Below, piece by piece: positions 9,049 to 17,084 of a DNA stretch of 64,000 nt (the first letter of the stretch is position 1; each line of letters starts with the position of its first letter). This stretch comes from Nonomuraea turcica (GTDB taxonomy: Bacteria > Actinomycetota > Actinomycetes > Streptosporangiales > Streptosporangiaceae): positions 38,393-102,392 of the forward strand of contig NZ_JAUZQF010000033.1 in the NCBI RefSeq assembly GCF_030718205.1. The letters are read 5' to 3'. A model generated the notes under the pieces. It made no database searches, had not been told where the DNA came from, and saw only the letters and a list, made by a program, of their open reading frames with translations. The position numbers and the translations under genes were made by a program.

Positions 9049-9119
9049 GGGACAACCTCCTTCAGGTCACTGTGAGAGAAGCCGCCCGGGAACGGCAGAG
9101 CCGAACGGCGGCTACGTGA

Positions 9120-9133
9120 GGGCCGAAGGTCCT
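9120..9133. promoter_or_regulatory. DosR/DevR-like box 4
   Basis: GGGCCGAAGGTCCT in the divergent region between the Rv1733c-like gene (start 9048) and the DUF1918 gene (start 9226). Confidence 0.6.
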
Positions 9134-9225
9134 CCGCCGTGGAGACCTCCGGCCCTGCCCCGCCAGGGCGGAGGCTTGGAGGGTGAAAGGGAAGGACAGG
9201 CAAACGCGCTTCTGAGGAGACGGCG

Positions 9226-9417
9226 ATGAAGGCGACAGTGGGTGATCGGCTGGTCGTGGAGGGTACTCGCGGCGAGAGCACCCGCCGCGAAGGTTTCATC
9301 GTGGAGGTGAGCCACGCGGACGGATCGCCGCCCTACCTGGTGCGCTGGCTGGACGACGGACACGAGAGCCTCATCTTCCCCGGGCCCGATGCGCGGATCG
9401 TCCAATCCGCCCGGTAA
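9226..9417 (+). CDS. DUF1918 domain protein
   Basis: 63 residues: MKATVGDRLVVEGTRGES, then REGFIVEVSHADGSPPYLVR and WLDDGHESLIFPGPDA, which is the complete DUF1918 SH3-like barrel signature. A GAGGAGA ribosome site precedes the ATG. The function is unknown; small DUF1918 proteins are common next to stress genes in actinobacteria. The box at 9120 probably serves it and the divergent Rv1733c-like gene. Confidence 0.9.
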   Translation: MKATVGDRLVVEGTRGESTRREGFIVEVSHADGSPPYLVRWLDDGHESLIFPGPDARIVQSAR

Positions 9418-9424
9418 GCAGAAC

Positions 9425-9757
9425 GGCGCAGGCGTGAGGTCGTGATCGACCGCGAGGGCGGAAGCCGAAGCCGTCCCGCCCACACGCTGCAGGGGCCTGC
9501 CCGGCGCGCAGCCAGTCAAGCGGCTCGTCTGCGGCGGTGGTGAGCACCGCCAGGTGAGGACGCGCCTCAAAGCGCGCGCTGCCGGCACGGCGGCCGAAGT
9601 CGCGGACCGGATCCACGTCGCCCATGGCCAGCGGCCCTTGGACATGAGCGGGCACTCCGTGGCCTGTGCTCCAAGCCGCCAACTCGGCCAGGTACTCCGG
9701 ATTGATGGCCAGTTCGTCCTCGGCGATGGCGGTGTAGGGCCTCAGTCTTTCCCGCGA
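9425..9757 (-). pseudogene. Remnant of Acg-family FMN nitroreductase
   Basis: Minus-strand sequence reads RERLRPYTAIAEDELAINPE, YLAELAAWSTGHGVPA, then RPHLAVLTTAADEPLDWLRA, and after a frame change LQRV...TASASALAVDHDL. These are in the order of the C-terminal half of Acg-type nitroreductases (normally about 320 residues). The N-terminal half is absent and at least one frameshift is present. Acg (Rv2032) is a DosR-regulon protein, and a box stands 16 bp upstream of the remnant. Confidence 0.65.
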
Positions 9758-9772
9758 GAGCGGGTGCTGCCA

Positions 9773-9786
9773 GGGACGGAGGTCCT
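9773..9786. promoter_or_regulatory. DosR/DevR-like box 5
   Basis: GGGACGGAGGTCCT, next to the 5' side of the nitroreductase remnant. It appears to have outlived the gene it served. Confidence 0.5.
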
Positions 9787-9905
9787 GCCGAAGATCCCTC
9801 GCCCCGCTAACTGGTGCCCGCCGGGGCGGTTTGACGGTATCGCGGCGGCGAGGAGTGCCGAGGGAGGGTGGCGCTCAGGCGTTGGTCATGTCGCGGCGAC
9901 GTGAT

Positions 9906-9919
9906 GGGACCAAGGTCCT
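9906..9919. promoter_or_regulatory. DosR/DevR-like box 6
   Basis: GGGACCAAGGTCCT, about 95 bp upstream of the DoxX-like gene (start 10015). Confidence 0.6.
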
Positions 9920-10014
9920 GGCGCTGCGGGTCGTACGGCACTGCCCCGGCAAGGGCGCAGACGGTGTGCTTGAGGCGTAACAGAGACGACCAATCAGCGA
10001 TGAAAGGGGCCATC

Positions 10015-10542
10015 ATGGCCGCCACCATCAACAGGCCCGTCACCCCGACCAGCACGGGCACGCAGGCACGCCGCCCCGTCGACTACATCTGGGCCATGGC
10101 CCGGATCTCGATCGGCTGGGTGTTCCTGTGGGCGTTCCTGGACAAGACCTTCGGCTGGGGCTTCGCCACCCCGGTCAACCGCGCCTGGATCGAGGGCGGC
10201 AGCCCCACCACCGGCTTCCTCAAGGGCACCGGCGAGAACGCGCTCGGCGGCTTCTTCTCGAGCCTGGCCGGACAGGCATGGGTGGACTGGTTGTTCATGG
10301 CCGGCCTGCTCGGCATCGGCCTGGCACTCGTCCTGGGCGTCGGCACCCGGATCGCCGCCGCCACCGGCGGCTTACTGCTGGTCTTCATGTGGGCGGCCGA
10401 GCTGCCCCTGGCCAACAACCCGTTCATGGACGACCACATCATCTACGCGATCGTGCTCATCGGCCTGGCCCTGGCCAACGCCGGCATCACGCTCGGCCTG
10501 GGCAGGCTGCCGATCGTGCAGCAGAACGCCTGGCTCAAGTAG
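10015..10542 (+). CDS. DoxX/DoxD-like integral membrane protein
   Basis: 175 residues with four predicted helices (near ARISIGWVFLWAFLDKTFGW, WLFMAGLLGIGLALVLG, AATGGLLLVFMWAAELPL and IIYAIVLIGLALANAGITLG). It resembles the small subunit of thiosulfate:quinone oxidoreductase and DoxX proteins, which act in membrane redox homeostasis. The ATG at 10015 is preferred because AAAGGGG lies at correct spacing; an ATG at 10000 overlaps that site. A DosR-like box precedes it and a strong hairpin terminator follows. Confidence 0.85.
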   Translation: MAATINRPVTPTSTGTQARRPVDYIWAMARISIGWVFLWAFLDKTFGWGFATPVNRAWIEGGSPTTGFLKGTGENALGGFFSSLAGQAWVDWLFMAGLLGIGLALVLGVGTRIAAATGGLLLVFMWAAELPLANNPFMDDHIIYAIVLIGLALANAGITLGLGRLPIVQQNAWLK

Positions 10543-10555
10543 TGCGCAAGACCAC

Positions 10556-10586
10556 ACGCCCACCCCGATGCCCCAGGGGTGGGCGT
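10556..10586 (+). terminator. Hairpin terminator after the DoxX-like gene
   Basis: ACGCCCACCCC (10556-10566) and GGGGTGGGCGT (10576-10586) form a perfect 11-bp stem with a 9-nt loop, 13 bp past the stop codon. It has no T-tract, as is usual in high-GC actinobacteria. Confidence 0.7.
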
Positions 10587-10740
10587 CGCCTTGCGCGGCT
10601 CCTTCTCATGTCTTTGCCCGCCGCAGCAGGTCCGCGGTAGACAATTCCGAGCCTTGGCTCGGCTGACCCTAGTGCACCGTAACCGCTGGATGATCCGAGT
10701 CCGCCTCCCCGGTGTGTGGGGTTTGCCGCGTCCGTCGAGA

Positions 10741-12828
10741 ATGGTGAACATGACACGTGCGGTGTACATCGCGGCAGGCGAAGCCGGAAGCAACAAGGGC
10801 ACGATCGCCCTGGGCATGGTGGAGTTGCTGTCGCGGCAGGTGGGGACCGTGGGCGTGTTCCGTCCAGTCGTCAGGGCAGGCCGCGAGGACAACCTGATCA
10901 ACACCCTCCGGAGCAGGTTCCAGCTCTCCCTGCCCTACGAGACGTACGCCGGCGTCACCTACGACGAGGTGCACGCCGATGCCGAGCGTGCGGCCGGCGA
11001 TATCGTGGCCCGCTACCGTGCGCTCGCGGGGCGGTGTGACGCGGTGGTGGTGGTCGGGACGGACTACACCGACGTGGGCGCGCCTACCGAGTTCGAGTTC
11101 AACGCCAGGCTGGCAGCGGACCTGGGAACACCCGTGCTGAGCGTGGTGAGCGGGAGAGGCAGGACGGTCGCGGAGATCGCCGCCGCGGTCGAGCTGTCGT
11201 CCCGGCAACTGGTGCACCACCACGCCAGGGAGCTCGCGGTCGTGGTCACCCGGGCGGCTGCCGAGCACATCGCGATCGACCACCCCACGCTGGTGTTCGT
11301 GCTGCCCGAGGCGCCCTCTCTGCGCGCGCCCACCGTCGCCGATCTGCTGGATGCCTGCGACGGCAGGTTCTTCCTCGGCGAGCGCGACGGGCTCGGCCGG
11401 GAGGCGAGCGCGCTGGTGGTGGGCGCGATGTCGTTGCCCAGCATCCTGGACCGCTATACCGAGGGCGCAGCCGTGATCATCCCCTCCGATCGGGCCGCCG
11501 CGCTGCTGCCCGGGCTGATCGCGGCGCATGCCGCGCCGGGCTTCCCCACGCTGTCGGCGGTGATCATGACGGGCGGCACGGATCTGCCCGCCCCGGTGGA
11601 CCGGCTGCTGCGCAGCATGGCCATTCCTCTGCCGGTCATCGCCACCGACCACGACACCTTCGACACCGCCACCCGTCTGTCGGCGGTGGAGGGCCAGTTC
11701 ACACCCGAAGCCGGTGGGAAGATCGACACGGCACTGCGGTTGTTCGCCGAGCACGTCGACGGCCGGCTGCTACTCGATCGGCTGGCCATCGCCAAGACCG
11801 ACGTCGTCACGCCGCTGATGTTCGAGTACGAGCTGCTGGACCGCGCGCGTACCCAGCGCCGGCACATCGTGCTGCCCGAAGGCGAGGAACCCCGCATCCT
11901 GCGCGCGGCCGACGTCCTGTTGCGCCGTGGCGTGGCCGAGCTCACCCTGCTCGGCGACGAGGAGCGCATCAGGGTGCAGGCCGCCCAGCTCGGCCTGGAT
12001 CTGGACGAGGCAAGGGTGCTCAGCCCGTTCGACGCGCAGCTACGCGAGCGGTTCGCCCGCGAGTACGCCAGGGTTCGGGCGCACCGGGGGATGACCGTCG
12101 AGCTGGCCCGCGACACCGTCACGGACGTGTCCTACTTCGGCACGCTGATGGTGCACACCGGCATGGCCGACGGCATGGTCTCGGGCGCGGCGCACACCAC
12201 CGCGCACACGATCAGGCCCGCGTTCGAGATCCTGCGCCTGGGACTGGTCTCCAGCGTGTTCTTCATGTGCCTGGCCGACCGGGTGCTGGTGTACGGCGAC
12301 TGCGCGGTCAACCCCGACCCGACCGCCGAACAGCTCGCCGACATCGCCATCTCCTCGGCCCGCACCGCCGCCCTGTTCGGCGTCGACCCCAAGATCGCCA
12401 TGCTGTCGTACTCGACGGGCGCCTCGGGCGCCGGCGCCGACGTCGACAAGGTCCGCACCGCAACCCTGCTGGTCCGCAAGCTCCGTCCCGACCTGCCGGC
12501 GGAAGGGCCGATCCAGTACGACGCCGCGGTCGACCCCTCGGTGGCCCGAACCAAGATGCCCGACAGCCAGGTGGCCGGACGCGCCACCGTCTTCGTGGTG
12601 CCCGACCTCAACACCGGCAACAACCTCTACAAGGCCGTTCAGCGCAGCGCCGGTGCCGTCGCGGTGGGACCGGTGCTCCAAGGACTGCGTAAGCCGGTCA
12701 ACGACCTGTCGCGCGGTGCGACCGTCGCCGATATCGTCACCACCGTGGCCATCACCGTCGCGCAAGTACGCGACGACGAACCAGACGCCGGCCGCGCGGC
12801 CGAGGTGGAAGCAGCGATACGCCACTGA
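10741..12828 (+). CDS. pta: Phosphate acetyltransferase, long form
   Basis: About 695 residues. The N-terminal P-loop-like domain begins RAVYIAAGEAGSNKGTIALG, a DRTGG domain follows, and the C-terminal PTA_PTB domain carries HIVLPEGEEPRILRAADVLL, MVSGAAHTTAHTIRPAFEIL and FVVPDLNTGNNLYKAVQRSA. It interconverts acetyl-CoA and acetyl phosphate. The start is either 10741 or 10750; codons further upstream run through low-quality sequence. No acetate kinase gene is adjacent, which is unusual. Placement among dormancy genes and near adhE suggests fermentative acetyl-CoA disposal under low oxygen. Confidence 0.93.
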   Translation: MVNMTRAVYIAAGEAGSNKGTIALGMVELLSRQVGTVGVFRPVVRAGREDNLINTLRSRFQLSLPYETYAGVTYDEVHADAERAAGDIVARYRALAGRCDAVVVVGTDYTDVGAPTEFEFNARLAADLGTPVLSVVSGRGRTVAEIAAAVELSSRQLVHHHARELAVVVTRAAAEHIAIDHPTLVFVLPEAPSLRAPTVADLLDACDGRFFLGERDGLGREASALVVGAMSLPSILDRYTEGAAVIIPSDRAAALLPGLIAAHAAPGFPTLSAVIMTGGTDLPAPVDRLLRSMAIPLPVIATDHDTFDTATRLSAVEGQFTPEAGGKIDTALRLFAEHVDGRLLLDRLAIAKTDVVTPLMFEYELLDRARTQRRHIVLPEGEEPRILRAADVLLRRGVAELTLLGDEERIRVQAAQLGLDLDEARVLSPFDAQLRERFAREYARVRAHRGMTVELARDTVTDVSYFGTLMVHTGMADGMVSGAAHTTAHTIRPAFEILRLGLVSSVFFMCLADRVLVYGDCAVNPDPTAEQLADIAISSARTAALFGVDPKIAMLSYSTGASGAGADVDKVRTATLLVRKLRPDLPAEGPIQYDAAVDPSVARTKMPDSQVAGRATVFVVPDLNTGNNLYKAVQRSAGAVAVGPVLQGLRKPVNDLSRGATVADIVTTVAITVAQVRDDEPDAGRAAEVEAAIRH

Positions 12829-13266
12829 TCAGGTGCTCTGACGGACGCGGCGCAGGAGGCGCGCGATCAACGCCGGCATGGCGAGGACAGTGGCGAGGAT
12901 GCCGACGGCCGTGCCGCCGACCAGTATCCACTCGAACGTGCTCGGAATGGCCCTGTTGTTGACCGCGCTCAGATCTTGGATGGCGATGCCTGCCCCCATG
13001 ACACACAGCAGGCCTGAGCACAGCATCAGCGGAATCAGCCCGCGGCGGCGGCGAGTGAAGGCCGCGAACACCGCTCCGGGCATCATGATGGCCGCGAAGA
13101 AGAATACGATGATCAGCGATCCCGCCCAGGAGAAGCTTCCTTCGACTCCGGCCGCCACTGTCGCCAGCCGCATCAGCACCCGGGCCAGCACCCCTCCGAC
13201 CACTCCCACGACGACCGCGCTCGCGAATCCCGCACCTAACCTGACCAGCACTCTTCCCCCACCCAT
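12829..13266 (-). CDS. Small integral membrane protein
   Basis: 145 residues from the ATG at 13266, preceded by GGAGA. Four hydrophobic helices are visible, including ASAVVVGVVGGVLARVLMRL, GSLIIVFFFAAIMMPGAVFA and WILVGGTAVGILATVLAMPA, with an Arg-rich C-terminus (ARLLRRVRQST). No family was recognised. Its stop abuts the pta stop, so the two genes converge with no space between them. Confidence 0.7.
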   Translation of the reverse strand: MGGGRVLVRLGAGFASAVVVGVVGGVLARVLMRLATVAAGVEGSFSWAGSLIIVFFFAAIMMPGAVFAAFTRRRRGLIPLMLCSGLLCVMGAGIAIQDLSAVNNRAIPSTFEWILVGGTAVGILATVLAMPALIARLLRRVRQST

Positions 13267-13429
13267 TACTGTCTCCGTGGCCGCTCTGCCGGACGCCAGG
13301 ACGAGTTCCAGTACGCCGACGAGCAGTCCGCAAGAGGTTCTACCGCCTCCGGACTCGCGATGTCGATGGCAACGTTCCACAAAGGGGCCGGCTCTCACAG
13401 CAGCCGGTCGGTCGTCTCCTCACGTGACC

Positions 13430-13651
13430 TCCTCGCTGACGCCACTGCAGACCGGCTATGGGCTCGAGCAAGCCGACGCAGCGTTCCGAATGGCCGGGTT
13501 CGTGGTGCTGGCGGTCCTGATGCGGCCGGTCGGCGGGTGGTTGTCGGACAAGGATCGCCTGGCCTTGCTGGCCGTCACCGCCGCGCTGGCCATCGTGCTG
13601 ACTCAGACCGCGGTACGCGCCCTGACCTCCGCGCGAGGACCCGCACGTTGA
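13430..13651 (+). pseudogene. narK: Remnant of nitrate/nitrite transporter NarK
   Basis: The reading frame gives TGYGLEQADAAFRMAGFVVL and AVLMRPVGGWLSD, characteristic of a NarK-type MFS transporter loop and helix, then jumps after about 20 residues to an Ala-rich helix (LALLAVTAALAIVLTQ) and stops. About 75 of some 450 residues survive, with an internal deletion and no start. NarK imports nitrate or exports nitrite in anaerobic nitrate respiration; NarK2 is DosR-controlled in mycobacteria. Confidence 0.65.
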
Positions 13652-13729
13652 TATGCCTCGCCCACGCCAGAGGACCGCGGCCCCACTCGCGCCATGGGGG
13701 CAGCGGTCCAGTTCGGGGCGACGCCCCCG

Positions 13730-14482
13730 TCAGGCGTCGTGAACGGTGCTGACCAGGCCGTAGTCCCCGTCGTCACGACGGTAGACGAGAGCGCCGGCAC
13801 CGGTGCCCGCATCGGCGAAGAAGACGAACGCGAACCCGGTCAGCTCCAGCCGCTCGATGGCCTCCTCTGCGGTGAGCCGCGGAGTGCTCAGCGGGCTGAC
13901 CGAGATCGCCGCGCACATCGGCGCCGGCAGGCCCGGTTGGGGCACGAGTTGGGCGAGCCGGTAACCGTCGCCGGTGCGGTAGACGACGCTGTCCTGGCCC
14001 GTCGCGTCCTCCGTGAACAGTAGGAAGTCGTAGTCGAGCTGCTCCATCTCCACCACCGCCTCGTCGGGCACGTCACGGGAGGCCGCGAAGGTCCGTACAA
14101 CCCGCCGCTCCCCGCTAGGGCCGCCGGGCCGTCGCTGCTGGTGGTGGCGCCCCCGCCGGTTCTACCAATCTCTGGCGGTCTCCAGCAGCCGTGTCCGCAA
14201 CCGGGCACTGAGCAGGTGGATTGCCGCGCGAGTGGAGGCGGCGTGGGCCTGGGCCCTGATGAGCCGTCCCTGGACGTCCAGCACGGCCTCCGCCGTGCGT
14301 CGCTCCGCCGCGTGGCCCGGCGCGGTGGCGAGCTTGACCGTCGCGCCGAGCACCGGCTCGTGGGTGAGCCTGGCCAGATCGGCCACGGTCTGCCGGGCAC
14401 GTCGGATGTCGGCTGACCGGATCCCGCCACGGATCCTGACCTGCACGTCGGCGGGATCAAGAGCGATGGACCTGTGCCTCAT
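13730..14482 (-). pseudogene. hpf: Ribosome hibernation promoting factor, interrupted by in-frame amber codon
   Basis: The N-terminal S30AE domain reads from MRHRSIALDPADVQVRIRGG to LLETARDW and then meets TAG (14162-14164). The same frame continues through the linker (NRRGRHHQQRRPGG) into a double C-terminal S30AE domain: DEAVVEMEQLDYDFLLFTED, RLAQLVPQPGLPAPM, ERLELTGFAFVFFADAGTG. The two halves are therefore one long-form HPF gene split by a single stop codon. HPF dimerises ribosomes during dormancy. The C-terminal half could be restarted internally at 14071. A strong DosR-like box lies about 70 bp upstream. Confidence 0.75.
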
Positions 14483-14550
14483 GGGTGAGCACCTTCTTCG
14501 CATCCGATTCTGATGCCTTCACCCTCTGATCAGTTCGGAGGCCGCTGCCA

Positions 14551-14564
14551 GGGACTTTCGTCCC
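14551..14564. promoter_or_regulatory. DosR/DevR-like box 7
   Basis: GGGACTTTCGTCCC, the copy closest to the mycobacterial DosR consensus, upstream of the hpf gene on the minus strand. Confidence 0.7.
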
Positions 14565-14649
14565 ATTGCGCAAGGACGTTGGGCTCGTGCGACGGAAGGG
14601 ACCTGAAGGGCGGGAGCGATCGCATGGAGGTCTCTAGCCCGTCGCCGAA

Positions 14650-14663
14650 CGGACTTTGGTCCC
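14650..14663. promoter_or_regulatory. DosR/DevR-like box 8
   Basis: CGGACTTTGGTCCC, about 35 bp upstream of the ATG at 14699. It is 86 bp from box 7; the two boxes serve divergent genes. Confidence 0.6.
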
Positions 14664-14698
14664 TGTCGGAGGGCGACGGCAGACGACAGGGTGGTCAC

Positions 14699-15345
14699 AT
14701 GCGGATCCTGATGACGGAGTTGGACCCCTCCGGCGGCGCGGTGGCAGGGGCGTTGCTCGCGCTCGAAGGACACGAGGTGGCCTACTGCCATCCTCCCGGC
14801 GCGGCGGCGTCCGCCGCGCCGTGCGCCGGCATGGCCCCGGGCGGACGCTGCCCGCTGGCGGACGGGGACGTGGACCTGCTGGTCGACGTCAGGCTGGCGC
14901 CGGGCCCGTTCACGCTCAGAGAAGCGGGGGTCATGTGCGCACTGCGCGCGCAGGTCCCGGTGTTGGTGGCCGGGCCCACGCCGTCGGGGACGGCGCTGGA
15001 CGAGGTCGCGTCCAGATGCGATCCCGCCGACCTGGTCGAGACCTGCGCGGCGGCGGTCCCGCCGACCTGGTCGAGACCTGCGCGGCGGCGGTCTCGCCGA
15101 CCGGCCCCGCAGCCCGCCGGGCCGTCGCCGATGCGGTCGGGCCCTTGCTGCGCCGCGCGGGCACGCGCCCGCAGGTACAGCTCGTGGAAGTGGACGGCAC
15201 GGTGCACGTGTACCTGTCGTTCCTGAGCGAGATCAACAACGTCCTCGCCGAAGAGGTACGCCAGACGGCCGCGCACGCTTACACGCGGGTGACCCGCGAC
15301 CGCTTCCAGACCGTCGCGCACGTGGCGTTGCTGGCCGGTACATAG
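14699..15345 (+). pseudogene. Unrecognised dormancy-island gene frameshifted by a 35-bp tandem duplication
   Basis: The 5' part reads MRILMTELDPSGGAVAGALL through DEVASRCDPADLVETCAAAV and then leaves frame because 35 bp are duplicated (15023-15092). The 3' part, in another frame, reads SPTGPAARRAVADAVGPLL through NNVLAEEVRQTAAHAYTRVT to a stop at 15345. Removing one copy restores about 203 codons. The N-terminal half resembles a Rossmann-like domain with a Cys/His segment, but I cannot name the family. A DosR-like box precedes it. Confidence 0.6.
15023..15092. repeat. Perfect 35-bp tandem duplication
   Basis: Two adjacent identical 35-bp copies (15023-15057 and 15058-15092), each beginning CCCGCCGACCTGG. 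Because 35 is not a multiple of 3, the duplication shifts the frame of the enclosing gene. Confidence 0.95.
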
Positions 15346-15408
15346 ATGGTGCGTGTGGCGATCGGCCCAGGCCCCGCGTCAGCGCGATGGCTCACAGCCG
15401 CGCCGGGC

Positions 15409-15570
15409 CGTGGGCCGTCCTTCGTCGTTGTTGCGGCAGACGATGTACGGCCGGGTGAGGTGGCCAGTGGCCGCGGCGAGCATGTGCACCAGTCCGGTGA
15501 AGGGTCAGATCGCGAAGAGCATCAGGGCGCTGAGTGCGTGCAGTTGGAACAGCAGCGTGGCACCCGCCGC
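15409..15570 (-). pseudogene. narI: Remnant of respiratory nitrate reductase gamma subunit NarI
   Basis: Minus-strand translation gives TLLFQLHALSALMLFAI, a stop (TGA in place of Trp), then PFTGLVHMLAAATGHLTRPY and IVCRNNDE. This is the last helix and C-terminal tail of NarI, whose usual ending contains FAIWPFTRLVH...LTRPYIVYR. Only about 50 codons remain. NarI is the haem b membrane anchor that passes electrons to the nitrate reductase NarGH; no narGHJ genes are in the window. Confidence 0.7.
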
Positions 15571-15777
15571 TGAGCGATGCGGGCGCTGAGTAGCCATGCG
15601 CGGCATCCAGCACGACTCGGAGCGGGCGATCAGTTGAAAGGCGGCGGTGTTTGAGCAGGCCAGGTGCTTGAACCGGTGTCGTTCGGAAGCGATCAGGGTG
15701 ACTAAAGATCAGCAGGCCCGGGTATCGCCTTCGCGCTGGACAGAGGCTGCTGACACCGCGGCCATGAGGGGACGTGC

Positions 15778-16662
15778 GTGGACTGGTTGATCTCGGCGCT
15801 GGGCGCGGGCCTCGTCCTGCTTGGCTTGCGCGACATCTTCCACACGCTCTGGCACCCGACCGCCAGGAAGAGCCTGGGCCGTCACCTGATGCGGCTGATC
15901 TGGCGTTTGTCCCGGCGAACCGGACGTCGCCGGCATGCGAGCACCCTGGCGGGGCCGCTGGCCATGGTGGCGGTGGTCTGCACGTGGACCTCAGTGATCG
16001 TTCTGGGATGGGCGCTCATCTATTGGCCGCACCTCCCGGACGGCTTCGTCTTTGCCGCCGGTCTGGACGTGGGCCGGCGGATGGACCTGCTCGACGCGCT
16101 CTACCTGTCGCTGGTCACGGTGGCCACGCTGGGATTCGGTGACATCGTCCCAACGGCCGGCTGGCTGCGGATCGCGGCGCCGATGCAGGCCTTGATCGGA
16201 TTCGTACTCCTGACGGCGACCGTCTCCTGGGTGCTGCAGATCTACCCGACGCTGATGCGAAGGAGGGCCCTGGCGATCAAACTCTCCGTACTGCGGCGCA
16301 GTGACGCGGACGGCTGGCTGGCCCATACGGACTCACCCTTCGCCGCCGTTCTCCTGGACGATCTGGCCACCAAGGTCGCGCAAGCGTGCGTCGACTTCGC
16401 GCAGTACGCCGAGAGCTACTACTTCCATGACGGCGAAGACCAGGCCTCGCTCCCGGTCACGATCGGCTACGCGGCCTCCTTGGCCGAGCGGGGACAGGCA
16501 TCCCGGCAGGCCGACGTCCGCCTCGCCGCCACCATGCTCGCCCACGCACTGGAAGACCTCGCGGCGGTCCTCGACCAGCGATTCCTCCGAGTCGGAGGAA
16601 ACACATCGGCCGTTTTCCACGCTTACGCCGCCGACCACGGCCGCCCATCGGCCCAAGACTGA
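15778..16662 (+). CDS. Two-helix potassium channel family protein
   Basis: 294 residues from a GTG. An N-terminal helix, a second helix (GPLAMVAVVCTWTSVIVLGW), a pore loop with the selectivity filter TVATLGFGD, and a helix (APMQALIGFVLLTATVSWVL) are followed by a soluble domain of about 140 residues. The filter differs from TVGYGD but TLGFGD is frequent in bacterial channels. The role is K+ flux across the plasma membrane; the soluble part may be regulatory. A degenerate box-like sequence (GTGACTAAAGATC) lies about 90 bp upstream. Confidence 0.85.
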   Translation: MDWLISALGAGLVLLGLRDIFHTLWHPTARKSLGRHLMRLIWRLSRRTGRRRHASTLAGPLAMVAVVCTWTSVIVLGWALIYWPHLPDGFVFAAGLDVGRRMDLLDALYLSLVTVATLGFGDIVPTAGWLRIAAPMQALIGFVLLTATVSWVLQIYPTLMRRRALAIKLSVLRRSDADGWLAHTDSPFAAVLLDDLATKVAQACVDFAQYAESYYFHDGEDQASLPVTIGYAASLAERGQASRQADVRLAATMLAHALEDLAAVLDQRFLRVGGNTSAVFHAYAADHGRPSAQD

Positions 16663-16700
16663 TCTCCCTGCGCCCCCAGGAGCCTTTCGGAGGCCGGTGC

Positions 16701-16848
16701 CTGTCGGATCAGGCCGTGCGCGCCGTGACGGTGCTGGGAGCGGCCACGCCCTGCCCGCTGCTGCCGGCCGCGCCCGCCGTCATTGTCTCCAGGCTGTCGC
16801 GTACGGCCCGCCGCGGCGTCCTGGTCAGGGACAGCGTCGCCAGCCGGT
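16701..16848 (+). pseudogene. Remnant of heavy-metal P-type ATPase
   Basis: The frame reads VRAVTVLGAATPCPLLPAA and IVSRLSRTARRGVLVRD. This is the transmembrane CPx segment (TPCPL) and following loop of metal P1B-type ATPases, just upstream of where the DKTGT phosphorylation site should be, which is missing. About 45 codons remain. Confidence 0.6.
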
Positions 16849-16960
16849 TGGTATCAGGGCGGCGGCCACTAGAGGGTCGGCGCTTTGGATGGCGAGCGCT
16901 CGTTTCTCCAGCGTACGCACATGCTCCTAGGAGAACCCCAACTCATCGCCGATCCGCCGC
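16848..16960 (-). pseudogene. Remnant of sigma-70-family factor region 4
   Basis: Minus-strand translation gives LRRIGDELGFS, a TAG stop, then EHVRTLEKRALAIQSADPL. This matches the region 4.2 helix-turn-helix of sigma factors (typically IGDELGLSRERVRQIEKRAL). No upstream regions 2-3 are present. Confidence 0.55.
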
Positions 16961-17084
16961 AGCGGTGACGATGACCGGACCGCGGGTGCGGCCCATGAGG
17001 ATGCGGGGCAGCGGCGAGCGGCGCCCGCCACTTCCCCGACCCTGACCTCACCCGCACGTGCGTTCTCCTCCGTTGTCGGATTGC

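Noticed and set aside
12878..13429. Plus-strand frame leading into the narK relic
   Set aside because: It lies antisense to the membrane protein at 12829-13266 and shows no transporter sequence; only the last 75 codons resemble NarK.
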